From positions 80,435,501-80,499,500 of the forward strand of contig CM066731.1 in the NCBI GenBank assembly GCA_033961575.1: DNA of 64,000 nucleotides, written 5' to 3'. Position 1 is the stretch's first letter. The number at the start of each line of letters is the position of its first letter. Under the pieces are notes generated by a model that made no database searches, was not told where the DNA came from, and worked only from the letters and a program-made list of their open reading frames with translations. This document shows positions 33,437 to 45,340 of this stretch, piece after piece. The stretch comes from Aselliscus stoliczkanus. Its lineage: Eukaryota; Chordata; Mammalia; Chiroptera; Hipposideridae. The translations under genes were made by a program, and so were the position numbers.

Positions 33437-33549
33437 CTTTTTTTTTTTTTTGAGGACAGTGTCACTGGCCCTCACATGTGCGACCCGAACGGGGGCCGCT
33501 GGCTTCCCAAGCCAGCGTTTAACCACCGCGCCACTCAGCCGGCCGGCCC
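33437..33549 (-). mobile_element. tRNA-derived SINE, short form, antisense
   Basis: Poly(T), then GAGGACAGTGTCACTGGCCC, the reversed box B, an intact GCTGGCTTCCCAAGCCAGC hairpin, and the reversed head CCACTCAGCCGGCCGGCCC. An imperfect duplication (TGGTTCTTTTTA versus TGATTCTTTTTA) flanks it. Confidence 0.9.
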
Positions 33550-36500
33550 TGTGTGATTCTTTTTAGTTGCTAGGTTACCAAAAGGCCTTTCAGCCTTGAA
33601 TGGCAAGAATATGGAAGTTAAAAATATGTTGTTTTATAGATGGTTCTTTTTCTTTATTTCCATTTCTATATAAGTAGAAAGCCCCTTGAAGCAAAAATTA
33701 TAGATTTTCTTTCTATGGGTTTCGAAAAGCAAATTACATTCTTTGTAAGTTTTTTTTTTAATCATGCAAATGTATTATACTTATGGTCATGGGAGAATTG
33801 GATTTTCAGCATTAAATACTGACTAGTCAGTGTCCTTCATCTGCAGCGATCTTTATTTTAATTGGATTTTATTGATGCGAGGCCCATGGACATTAATTTG
33901 GTTAAAAATGCTCATGTTTCTGAGTTTCTTAATCAAAACTAACAAATTTATGAGGAGAGAGTGAAAATATAATGCTGATAAATCCATGAAAATTCCATAA
34001 TAACTTGTAGCTAAAGAGAAAGAATATTTGCCTACAGAACTATAAAGTAGATAACAAATAATCATACAATTATGGGCCCTTGTTCATGAATATTTCTGTG
34101 GGTATCATTTTGCTGCCAAATGTGTCCTGCCTTAGGATTTTTTACTAAAAAAAATTTAGAATTTGAAAAACGTTAAGTATCATTTCTACAATAAGTTGTT
34201 GGAAATGAGAAATACCTGTGCAAGTCTGAAAATAGCCCAATGATGAATTAAGATCTGAATTATTGCCCCATGTAACTAGGACAGGGCCTTCATTTAAAGG
34301 CGAATTGGCTGTCTTTCTTTTATTAAGAAGCCAAACCATGCTTTAAAAAACAATGCTGATAATGGGTTCCCACTCCCTTTCATGCTTGTTTATGGGACTC
34401 TGCATATTACAAGATTTGGGATTCTGGTTCAGTATCATAAGAAAGGATTTCCATAGTCACACATACAGGCATAATGCGTTACAAAGCCGGCAAGTGTGCT
34501 GTGCCAAGGGGAGGACCACCTATAATCGCCTGGAAGAGACTGGACCAGCTGCAGCTGCAGCCGACAGTTTGCTTCATCTTCTTTGTGGAAAGCAGATTGC
34601 TTTCTGACATTATTCTTATTTAAGGTTTATGTTAGGAATGTTCTCTGTTTCAGGGGGAAAAATCAGATAGTTGGTTAATTTTTTTTTTTTTAATACCAGT
34701 TTTAAAGAAGGTTCTCTTACATGAGTGAAAACAAACGGAGAAGGTTTACCTCCCACCCACCACCCCTTTAAAAAAAATTCCGTTATGTATAGTTTAGGCT
34801 TTTATTTTGGAATAGGGTGGCGGTTGTCACTGGTGCTGGATCACACTGAAGAAGTCGTGTGGGTGGAGAGTTTGCTGATGATTAAGTTGCTGTGAGTAGA
34901 TACAGCTTCCAGAGCAGTGTTTTTATTTGTACCAAGATCACTGACAAAGATGACTACGGGGAAAGGTAGGCTCTTCTAATACAGTCTGAAATTTTGTAAT
35001 TTTTGCTGCTTTCACTAGGAAATAAAATGTACATATTTTAGATTTTATAATTGCTTTTATAACTTAAAAATCATGGCTGAGACTTAGGAAAATACTTGCT
35101 ATCAATATTTGTATTTAGGGAAAAATGTTGAAACCTCCATGCATTAATGCTAACCTTTGAGGACTAGGAGAGAGGAAGTAGGACCCAGTAAGCCAAGGTT
35201 AGTTGTGTTTTCATCAGCCTCTGTCTAGTTTATGTGCTTTTAATTTTTTTTTCTGCTTTCTTGTATTCACCGTATGTGGATTATAAAAATAAATTATATT
35301 ACAGTTGCAAGATATTTGTTAGTAAGTATACTCAATCCTAAGGTTTCCCAACAGTGGGTAGAGGAAAAGCAGATAAATTGTAGCAGTGAAGGAATGCTGC
35401 TTCTGTCATGAGAATCATTTTAAAAACATTTTCCTTCCCTTTGAAAGATTTGCATTTTATAAGCAAAAAGGGAACCGCAAAACTACGAAAGAAGTGTTGT
35501 TTACAGAAAGCCTTATCGATTAGCCTTCATTCTTTCCATGGGGGTTGTACTCACGTTTTGCAGTGATAAGATTTTGAAAGGGCTCCCTGTGAACAGGTTT
35601 GTGTTTGAAGGAAACGAGTACATTTGATATGATGTGAGCAACTTGTATCACTGTCTTGGCTTTCCTATGGATGGTCTTCCTGGCAGGCTTTTGATTTCTT
35701 GTCTCTGAAGGGTATTCCCGAACCCTGCAACTGAACCAAACACAATACCAAGATTCTCCCACTAAACAGGTATTACACAGAGTAAATCATGCAGAACAAC
35801 AGGTGTCCATGTGTCTCCCACTGCAGGGAAATTGGCACACATCTAGCTCATATTCTCTGTGTTTATTTTGTGAAGGATTGTTAAGGTGTGTATATCTATC
35901 TTACACTAAATTTGGTTATTTTGCTGAATATTGGAAGATGCCGTATTTCCACTTGTTAGTTATATTTTCAAATTGAGAATATAAAGTACATGGTGATAGT
36001 ATTCCTTTTTATTTCATCCCTCATTACAGTATTCTCAGTTCAGGTTAAGCTGCTGTAGAAACTGAATACCTGGCTAGGAGAGTTAAATAATTCATGTTCT
36101 GAAGTGACTTCTTTTAGAGCCCTTCATTCGAGGATTTGGAAATATGTTACTTATAAAAAATAGCATTTGTCTCAAGTTGTATTTTGGATTGTTTTTTAAA
36201 CAATAGGGCAAAATACCCAAGAAAGTTTACTAATATATTAAAGACCATGGAGAGAACCTGTGGACCTAAGTTTATAAAATAAAAACTGTTCTTTCACGTG
36301 GTAATGCCTTTCAAATTTCCCCCCTTGTTAATCACCATTACCTGAAATGCCAGCTTAGAAGCCTCACTAAATTTTACCCCAAGTAGCTACAAATATAGTG
36401 GGAGACAAGGATTAAAAGCTGTTTCTTGTAGTGGTAGCATGTTTGCATCTTCCTCTATCTATCCATGATTAATAATAAAGGGGCATTAATATTCTGCAAA

Positions 36501-37205
36501 ATACCATACACCAACCATTCTACCTATGGCTGTGTGTAGAGTATTTCAGGATTTTCAAAGCCCTTTCCTTGAATGTCTTTTGTTTGTTTTGTTTTATGGT
36601 CCTGACAGCAGCCAGAAAAGGAGTACAGGGCAGCTTTTAAACATGGGTGTAGAAGGTTTCAGGTTTCCCTTGCTTGTGTCAGTGGCTGAACAGAGAGCAG
36701 AGCCCTGGATTTCGCCATCTTAGGCCAGTGCTCCTTCCAGCACACAGTGGGGTCAAGCTCAGGGCTTCCTCTCTGCCGTTGGGATAAAACCTTGGCTTTG
36801 TTTGTCTCTTTGATTCTGAAATTGTACCATTTTCAATAATTGCCTTAGGGAGTAAGTAAAAAAATGAAAGCATTCAAAGAGATATTAAAATAGGCATTAG
36901 CGCTCTGTAACCAAGTTTTAGACACTTTGAAAATGTGATTTTCCTAATCAGTTGTTTGCCCAGTGATAGGAAGTCAGGGAGGCAATTCTGGGAGAGGAAA
37001 CTGGATTACAAACATGATGCATTTGTTTTAAAAAGCGATTTGATTTGGTGTTCCTGGAGGGGAATGTTGCAGGGGAAGAACGGCCTTGTTACGCTTGCGC
37101 TAAGAAACTTAGGTTTTTATTGTAGGCCATTTACTTCTCACTTAAATTTAAAATTTTGGATGAGGGGGAGAAAGATTGATACAGGGAAGCCAACTTTAAT
37201 TTTAC
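33550..37205 (+). other. Transposon-poor block of the long CLASP1 intron
   Basis: About 3.6 kb in which I recognise no SINE, LINE, LTR or DNA transposon, unlike its surroundings. It contains the CAGCTGCAGCTGCAGCCG E-box cluster (about 34546-34563) and, at 34950, the candidate alternative first coding exon. Such a repeat-free patch in a repeat-dense intron may contain conserved regulatory sequence, but age-diverged repeats could also be hidden here. Confidence 0.4.
34950..34965 (+). other. Candidate alternative first coding exon of CLASP1
   Basis: Within the last intron, an ATG with A at -3 (CAAAGATGA) opens the reading frame ATG ACT ACG GGG AAA G and runs straight into a donor, AAAG|GTAGGC. 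It encodes Met-Thr-Thr-Gly-Lys and leaves one base. That is exactly the phase needed to join the next CLASP1 exon, which must start with the second and third bases of an Asp codon. The stretch lies in a 3.6-kb block without recognised transposons. CLASP2 is known to have a short gamma isoform starting from an alternative first exon at the corresponding place in the protein. The evidence is phase, start context, donor and position; there is no transcript evidence, and a 16-base coding run can arise by chance. Confidence 0.33.
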
Positions 37206-37211
37206 TAAATA

Positions 37212-37288
37212 CTGGGTTGTCGAAAAAGTCATGACATTTTTGCAATGAAAAACAGAAAAAATATGTCATGACTTTTCCGACAACCCAA
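37212..37288. mobile_element. Mariner MITE, copy 4
   Basis: A 77-base element starting CTGGGTTGTCGAAAAAGTCA and ending TGACTTTTCCGACAACCCAA, between TA dinucleotides. The shortest centre of the four copies. Confidence 0.92.
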
Positions 37289-37624
37289 TATAACAACAAC
37301 AACAAAAAAACAAAATCCCACCTTGTCTCTTGTTCTTTCAAAAACAAGGGACATTAACACCAATTAACACCAAAAAAAAAAACAAAGAAGAAAAATATAA
37401 TTTAGAATAAAGGATAGTTTTTTAAGTGAACTAAATTTTAACTCTGAGAAATTTGTAAGTTTTTCTTTACACTTCTCAGTTTGGTACAGATTGGTGTAAA
37501 TCATCCAAAAAAAAGTGTCACCCGTCCTTTAAGTGGTTTTTGGGTCTAGATGACTGGACTGTAAGTGGACAGAGAGCTTTTGGAGGCAGGAATGAGTAAG
37601 GGTGTGGATTTGTAATCCCTCTCA

Positions 37625-37785
37625 CTGCAGCTGCGTGAGGAGTGTGTGACCTGTGCCTGTGATTTGGCTGTCAGCTTTGATTTTCTCACATAAGAGTTGG
37701 GGATAATAATAATTCCTGCGCCACTGTGAGGAGTAAATGAGATTGGTGCATGTAGATAGCTTAGTGTAGGACCTGACCCATACAT
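37625..37785 (+). mobile_element. MIR SINE
   Basis: 'ttttctcacataagagttgg', 'gaggagtaaatgagattggt' and 'gcttagtgtaggacctgacc' follow MIR core and 3' order. Confidence 0.55.
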
Positions 37786-37959
37786 ACCGTCCTCTGTGAC
37801 AGGGACGCAGTCCACTGTGACACTGTTAGGTTATCTCATAGGAGGTGGAAGTTGGACTTAGGTTTGAAATAATATGATTGATGTTTTTGTTTAGACATAG
37901 AAAGCTCTCTAAAGAAAAACAAGATGCAGAATCTGATGTATAGTAAGATCTCTTAAAAA

Positions 37960-38990
37960 AGAAGCTGCCACCCAGTGTCCAGATGTTGGTTTTCAACACC
38001 ACCAGGACTCCGTGGGGAAAAGGTTGATTCTAGGGCTGGAGCAGGGAATATGCGCAGTGAACCTGCTCTATCTTGTATGCCACAAAGTAAGGAATCACTC
38101 AAATAAAAGAAAACAACAAACCAAAACAACAACAACAAAAAAACAAATCATGGGAGTATGTCAAATGGACACAGGTGTCAACTAAAAGATTCCCAGTGAC
38201 CAAAGTTGGAACAATTTGAGCAATAAAATAAAGTAGTATTGGGTATAACCAAAGTATAAATATTGATGAATTCCTACTGATAAAAATGAGTAAGTATGTA
38301 AATGAGGGAGCAGCAACAAATCTCCCATTCCAAATCATTTCTGTAGCTACTCCAGCCGAGAGGAGGAGCGCGTAACTTCCCATTCTGTGTGATGTATATA
38401 GTGACTTCCTCCGAAGCATAAGGTATCTAAAAGGAAAAAGAAGTAATTGTGCAGTAGAGAAACCCGACAAACACTGCTGCAGGTGACCAAGGTCAGCATC
38501 AGCCGTCGGGTGGATAGCATGTACTCTTGATACAATGTGATGAGAATGACATTTTACCTTATGGTCTTTCTCCCCAAAACCCACAAGCTCTGTCTAAACA
38601 TCACAGAAACACCAGACAAATGCACATTGAAGGATATTCTGTAAACTACCCAACCAGTACTCCTGGAAACTGTCAAGGTCATCTAAAACAAGGAAAGTCT
38701 GAGAAACTCAAAACCTGGAGGAGCCTGAGAAAGGAGGACTGAATGTAACTCGATGTCTTGAATGGGATCTGGAACAGATAAAGGACAGTAGGGATAAAGT
38801 AAGGACCTCTGAAAAATGGAATTTAGTTAATAATATATCAATGTTGATTAATTGTAACAAATGTACCTTACTAATGTTAGATGTTAATAGTAGGGAGACT
38901 GTGCATGGCATAAATGGGAATTCTCCTTGTACTAATCTTCACAACTTTTCTGTCACTCCAATACTATTCCAAAGTAAAAACTTCATTTAA
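37960..38990 (+). mobile_element. L1M 3' UTR fragment, sense
   Basis: Long recognisable old L1 3' UTR: 'tttctccccaaaacccacaa', 'ccagtactcctggaaactgt', 'aaggaaagtctgagaaactc', 'aattgtaacaaatgtacctt', ending 'attccaaagtaaaaacttca'. The open reading frames of up to 161 residues across it are not genes. Confidence 0.68.
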
Positions 38991-40309
38991 AACAAAAAAC
39001 CAGAGACCAGAAATGGAGTTGGGAGAGAAGCGTTTTATCCTTGTTTTATTTTCTTCTGGAAAAATTTGATTTTTAAAAAAAATCTGTATATATATTCATT
39101 ATGTTTTTTCTTTGAAATGCATTCCAGAGTTTATCTGGGCAATGTATGTGCTTTAATTTTTTGTTTGTAATGTTCTGTGTATTTAAAATATCTCATGTTG
39201 TTTATTTAAAAAAAAAGGTTGGAGGCAAGGCCACCAGTTAGGAGACTCTTTTGGCAACAGAATTCCATCTAAGAGCTGAGGAGGACCTGAATTAGAGCAA
39301 TCTCAGTGGGACTGGAGAGGGAATGGAAGTGAGAAGATGGTTGGCAGTAGCACTAGCCACACAGTGATTACTTGATTGGTTGGGCAGAGGAAGATGTTGC
39401 GGGACATGGCGAAAGGGAAACATTAAGAAGAACTCTGCTTTGGCTTGGCTGACTGGATGAATGGTGGTGGTGGTGGTAGGAACAGCTGGAGTAGGAACTC
39501 GGAGGATGAGCAGGTTTCTAGGGTAGGGAGGTGATTATAGTTTTGGACACTTGAACTTAGAATTTTGTTTGTACATGAGTGTGATTCAAGTAGGTTTGTA
39601 TCTTGGAGTAGAGGATTAAGATTTATTAGAATATAGGTGTTTATTTTAAATTGTCATCTTATTTTTCTGTCTTATGAAATTGGATGATTATTTGCCTCTC
39701 TTGGGTTCTTGAGAATGGAGTCATGAAAGCAGGGATGGATGATTTGAAGAGAATCATTACATGAAAGGCAAATAGCTCTTGGTGTAGTCACTTTTGAGAG
39801 TGAGAAAACGTTGTGGTAGGAAACGTTCCCCAAAGTTGCTCTGAATTTTTCCAGCTGACTTGCTTTGGTGCCTGAATAGTGGTTGTCAGGAAGCACTGGG
39901 TCAGGATTGGTACAGTGATAATTAAAGTGACATTTTCAAGAGAACGCAAGGTATAGATAGATCCGATATTTGAGGGTTTTGGGTTTAAAACAATATGGTT
40001 GATGTTTGGGTTCTGACACTTATTAGGTAAAATGCCCTTTCAGGGCAAGTTCAAAGGTAGAATAAATATTCTTATTCTAAGGAGAAATCTGTAATGTACA
40101 AAAGGAGAAATGTATAATGAGTGAAAGGCTACATTGTGGGTTTGTTAATACATTCAGAGATTATCTAAGGTGTTGAAATGTTGTTTGCTGGAGGTCCACT
40201 TTTAGTTTTCAAGTCATTAATATACAGGCTTTGTTCACAGCCCTTAAAGTTGCTTAAAACTCTTTCCTTTCCCATGAAATAGTAAATAAAAGTATAATTG
40301 TTTCTTTTT
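38991..40309 (+). other. CLASP1 intron, unassigned
   Basis: Includes a GGT-repeat run near 39462. The G/A-rich part at 39210-39600 may be an old L2. No gene or exon is recognised. Confidence 0.35.
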
Positions 40310-43300
40310 TTATTTATTCTTTTATTGTGAAATAAATTTTTATTTTAAATTAGTGTCACGTGTACAACACAGTGCAATAGTTACACTTTTTACCCCTCAA
40401 AGTAACAACCCCCAACCCCAATTCACCACCCCACTCCTCTCCCCCATATCATACATATCTATTACAATTCCTTTGACTCCCTTCCACAGTATAATCCACA
40501 TCCCGTGACTAACTATATATTCAATTACAATTGGCATACAATATTATACAACATCAGTTTCAGGTATACAGTGCAGTGATCAAGCCTCTAATCCATCCAT
40601 GAAGTGGTCTCCCTAACAAGACATGTGACTGTCTGACACACCACAAAATTTTAACAACATTATTCCCCGAACTGTCTTTCATATTCTTGTGGCAATATTG
40701 TAGTTACCTATTTATGCTGCCTCATCCCTTTCCCTTCTCCCTCATCCCTATCCCCCCTCCCAACTAGCAGCCATCAGTTTTTCCTCTATATCTATGAGAC
40801 TGTTTCTGTTTATTTTGCTCTTTCATTCAGTTTTTCAGATTCCACATATAAGTGAGATCATATGGTATTTGTCTTTCTCCAACTGACTGATTTCACTTAA
40901 CATAATAGTCTCTAGGTCCATCCATATCGTTGCAAATGGTACAATTTCATTCTTCTTTATAGCAGAGTAATACTCCATTGTATAAATGTACCACAGTTTC
41001 TTAATCCAGTCATTTACCGATGGGCATTTCAATTGTTTCCAAGTCTTGGCTATTGTAAATAGCGCTGCAATAAACATAGGGGTGCATATATTTTTTCGAA
41101 TTAGCGTCTTGGATTCCTCTGGGTAGATACCCAAGAATGGAATTGCTGGGTCATACGGTAGTTCCATTTCCAGTTTTTTGAGATACTTCTATACTGATTG
41201 CCACAATGGCTGCACCAATTTGCAGTCCCACCAACAGTGCACCAGGCAGGGTTCCCTTTTCTCCACACCCTCGCCAGCACTTGTTGTTTGTTGATTTATT
41301 GATGATAGCCATTCCGACCGGAGTGAGGTGGTATCTCATTGTGGTCTTTATTTGCATTTCTCTAATGATTAGTGAGCTTGAACATTTTTTCATATGCCTC
41401 TTGGCCATCTGTATGTCCTCTTTAGAGAAATGTCTCTTCATATCGTCTGCCCATTTTTTAATTACGTTTGTTTTTTTGCTGTTGAGTTTCATGAGTGTTT
41501 TACAAATTTTGGATATTAACTCCTGTCAGATATTTCGTTGACAAATATCTTCTCCCATTCAATAGGCTGCCTTTTTGTTTTATTGATGATTTCCTTTGCT
41601 GTGAAAAAACTTTTAAGTTTCATGTAATCCTGTACGTTCATTTTTTTCTTTGATTTCCCTTGCCCAAGGGCATATATCAGTAAAAATATTACTCAGGGTA
41701 ATGTGTTCAAACTTACTCCCTATGTTTTCTTCTAGGAGTTTTATGGTTTCAGGTCTTACATTTAAGTCTTTAAACCATTTTGAATTTGTTCTCTTATGGT
41801 GTAAGTAGGTGGTCCATTTTCATTTTTTTGCATGTGTCAGTCCAGTTTTCCAAGCACCATTTATTAAATAGACTATCTTTGCTCCAATGTAAATTCTTGC
41901 TTCCATTGTCATAGATTAAATGACTGTATATGGATGGGTTTATTCCTAGGCTCTCTATTCTGTTCCATGGGTCTCTGTGTCTGTTTTTATGCTAGTCCGT
42001 ACTGTTTTGATTACTGTAGCCTTGTAGCATGTTTTGATGTCAGGTAGCATGATGCCTCCCACTTTGTTCTTATTCCTCTATATTGCTGTGGCTATTCGGG
42101 GACTTTCGTGGTTCTATATAAATTTTAGGATTCTATGTTCTATTTCTGAGAAAAATGTCTTTGGTAATTTGATTGGAATTGCATTGAATCTGTCTATTGC
42201 CTTAGGTGGTATTGACATTTTAACTATACTAATTCTTCCTATCCATGAGCATGGTATGTATTTCCATTTATTTGTAACTTCTTTGATTTCTCTGTTCAGT
42301 GTCTCATAATTTTCTGAGTAAGGTCTTTCACTTCTTTAGTTACTAAACTTATTCCTAAATATTTTATTGTTCTTGAAGCAATTGTAAAGGGGATTGATTT
42401 CCTGATTTCTTCTTCTGATAGTTGATTATTGGTGTATCCAAATGCAACTGACTTCTGAATATTCATTTTGTATCCTGCTACCTTACCAAATTCGTTTATC
42501 AGTTCTAGCAGTTTTTTAGTGGAGTCTTTGCGATTCTCTCTATATAGTATCTTGTCATCTGCATATAATGACAATTTTACTTCCTCTTTTCCAATTTGGA
42601 TGCTTTTTATTTCATTTTTTTGTCTGATTGCTGTGGCTAGAAATTCCAGAACTATGTTAAATAGAAGTGGTGAGAGTGGGCAACCTTGTCTTGTTCCTGA
42701 TCTTAATAAGGGGAAAGCTTTCAGCCTTTCCCCATTGAGTACAATGTTTGGTGTGGGCTTATCATATATGACCTTTATAATGTTGAGATATTCCCACTAT
42801 TCCCACTTTGCTAAGAGTTTTTATCATAAATAGCTGCTGGATTTTGTCAGATGCTTTTTCTGCATCTATTGATATGATCATATGATTTTTATTTTTCATT
42901 TTTTTAATGTGATGTATTACGTTAATTGATTTGCAGAGTTTGAACCAATCTTACATACCAGAAATGAATCCCACTTGATCATGGTATATGATCTTTTTAA
43001 TGAGATTCTGAATTCGGTTTGCTAGTATTTTGTTGAGAATTTTTGCATCTATGTTCATTAGGGATATTGGCCGGTAGTTTTCCTTTTTTGTAATATATTT
43101 GTCTGACTTAGGAATCAGGGTGATAGTGGCTTCATAGAAAGAGATTGGGCACCTTCCCTCCTTCAGTATTTTTGGAATAGTTTGAGGAGAATTGGTATTA
43201 ATTCTTATTTGAATGTTTTGTAAAATTCACCTGTGAAGCCATCTGGTCCAGGACTTCTGTTTGTTGGAAGATTGTTGATTACTGATTCAATTTCTTTGGC

Positions 43301-43445
43301 GGTAATCAGTCTGTTCAGAGTTTCTGTTTCTTTTTGGTTCAGACTTGGTAGATTGTATGCTTCTAGAAATTTATCCATTTCTTCCAGATTGTCAAATTTG
43401 TTAGCATATAGTTGCTCATTGTATTTCCTTAAAACTTTCTGTATT

Positions 43446-43937
43446 GGGGCCGGCCGAGTGGCGCATTGGTTAAGCGCTGGTTTTGGGATGCCAGCGGCAC
43501 CGGTTCGGATCCCACATGAGGGCCAGTGACACTGCCCTCTACAACTAACAACAGCTCCACCTGGAGCTGGGCTGTGCGAGCCCTGGTGATGGTGTGGGCT
43601 GCAGCCCCTGCTGCAGTGGGCTGCCATAGGCTACAGTGAGTGGCCTGCAGCCAGCGTGAGCGGCTGGCAGCCAAGCGTGAGCTGCCAATAGCCGCGATGA
43701 GCGACATCCAGAGGCCAGCGACCAATCTGCCTCATCCGGGAAGAGCGCAATGACGATACCAACAGTGAAGCAACATCCTCCGCAACTAAACTGAAGAACA
43801 AGAAGACTGCAACTTGTCTGTTCCCCTTCCCCGATTCCCCAACACTGTTCCCCTCCACCAATTCCCCAATAAAATCTTAAAAAAAAAAAAAATCCTCTGT
43901 GGTGAATGCTAACATGGGAGCTCACAAAAAAAAACAA
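43446..43937 (+). mobile_element. tRNA-derived SINE, long form, with 3' transduced tail
   Basis: Full copy: GGGGCCGGCCGAGTGGCGCA head, an intact box B GGTTCGGATCC, the middle unit, the 'ctgttccccttccccgattc' tail and AATAAAATCTT, then poly(A) (43879-43892). A non-SINE segment of about 33 bases (starting TCCTCTGTGGTGAATGCTAA) and a second poly(A) follow. Perfect copies of AAAACTTTCTGTATT flank the whole (43431-43445 and 43938-43952). The extra segment lies inside the duplication, so it was copied with the SINE. Confidence 0.9.
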
Positions 43938-43957
43938 AAAACTTTCTGTATTTGGTG

Positions 43958-44060
43958 TTTTTTTTTTGAGGGCAGTGTCACTGGCCCTCATATGTGGGAC
44001 CAGAACCGGGGCCGCTCGCTTCCAAAGCCAGCGCTTAACCTCTGCGCCACTGGGCCAGCC
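43958..44060 (-). mobile_element. tRNA-derived SINE, short form, antisense
   Basis: Poly(T), GAGGGCAGTGTCACTGGCCC, a reversed box B, the head ending GCGCCACTGGGCCAGCC. The flanking copies of the target motif, AAACTTTCTGTATT before and AAATTTTCTGTATT (44061-44074) after, differ by one base. Confidence 0.9.
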
Positions 44061-45340
44061 AAATTTTCTGTATTTCTGTGTTACCTCTTGTTACTTTTCC
44101 TCTTTCATTTCTGATTTTATTAATTTGGGTCCTCTCTTTTTCTTGGTGAATCTGGCCAAGGGTTTGTCGATTTTGTTTATCTTTTCAAAAAACCAACTCT
44201 TGGTATCATTGATCTTTTGTATTTTTTTTTTGTTCTCTACTTCATTTATTTCTGCTCTGGTCTTTATTATTTCCTTCTGTATACTCCCTTTAGGCTTGTT
44301 TTGCTGTTCTTTTTGGAGTTCCCTTAAGTGTAAAGATAGTCTGTTGATTTGATATTTTTCATCCTTCTTTAGGTAGGCCTGCACTGCTATGAACTTCCCT
44401 CTTAGGACTGCTTTCACTGCATCCCAGAGAGTTTGGGTCGTGATGTTTTCATTTTTGTTTGTCTCGAGGTATTTTTTATTTCCTCCTTGATCTTATTTTT
44501 GACCTACTCACTGTTTAGTAGCATGTTATTTAGCCTCCATGTATCTGTAAGCTTTCCAGATCTCTTCTTATAATTGATTTCTAGTTTCATAGTATTGTGG
44601 TCAGAGAAGACAGTTGATATCATTTCAATATTCTTCAATTTGTTGAGACTTGTTTTGTGGCCTAACATATGGTCTACCTTGGAAAATGTTCCATGTGCAC
44701 TTGAGAAGAATGTATATTCTGTAGCTTTGGGGTGACATGCTCTAAAATTATCAATTAAATTCTGCTGGTCTAAAGTGTCATTTAAGGCAACTCTTTCCGT
44801 GTTGATTTCTGTCTGGAGGATCTGTTCAGTGGTGACAACAGGGTGTTGAAGTCCCCTACTATGATAGTGTAACTGTTGATCTCTGTCTTTTTGTCTGTCA
44901 AAATCTGTTTTATATATTTAGGAGCTCCTATATTGGATGCATAGATGTTTACTAGAGTTATGTCCTCTTGTTGAATCGATCCCTTTATTATTATGTAGTG
45001 CCCTTCTGTGTCTTTTATTGTAATCTTCATTTTAATATCTATTTTGTCCGAAAAAAGTATTGCTAATCCAGCTTTTTTCTCATTTCCATTTGCATGAGAA
45101 ATATCTTATTCCATCCCTTTACTTTCAGTCTGTGTGTTTCTTTTGATCTGAGATTAGTCTCTTGTTGACAGCATATGCATGGGTCCTGTTTTTCTTGTCT
45201 ACTCAGCACTCTGTGTCTTTTGATTGGTGCACTTAGCCCATTCTCATTTCAAGTGATGGTTGATAGGTGCATATGTATTCCCATTTTGTTATTTGTATTT
45301 CTTGTCTTCCTGGGTTAGCTAATTTTCCCCTTTCTTCTAT

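Larger units (their letters stand above)
40835..45300 (-). pseudogene. L1 ORF2 (endonuclease-reverse transcriptase), broken
   Basis: ORF2 of L1 encodes an APE-like endonuclease followed by a reverse transcriptase that primes on nicked genomic DNA. Here, reading on the minus strand, an endonuclease piece lies near 44782-45030 (YIIIKGSIQQEDITLVNIYA and IIVGDFN). The segment before the fingers is near 43205-43440 ([26 protein letters not shown]), and the RT core near 42296-42574 has an intact Tyr-Ala-Asp-Asp. C-terminal parts lie at 40835-41492 (YTMEYYSAIKKNEIVPFATI). Several frameshifts and stops separate the pieces, and two SINEs split it at 43446-44060. It is not a functional gene. Confidence 0.85.

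Noticed and set aside
38099..38584. 161-residue ORF on the minus strand
   Set aside because: It is antisense to a sense-oriented old L1 3' UTR; composition is that of the repeat and no domain is visible.
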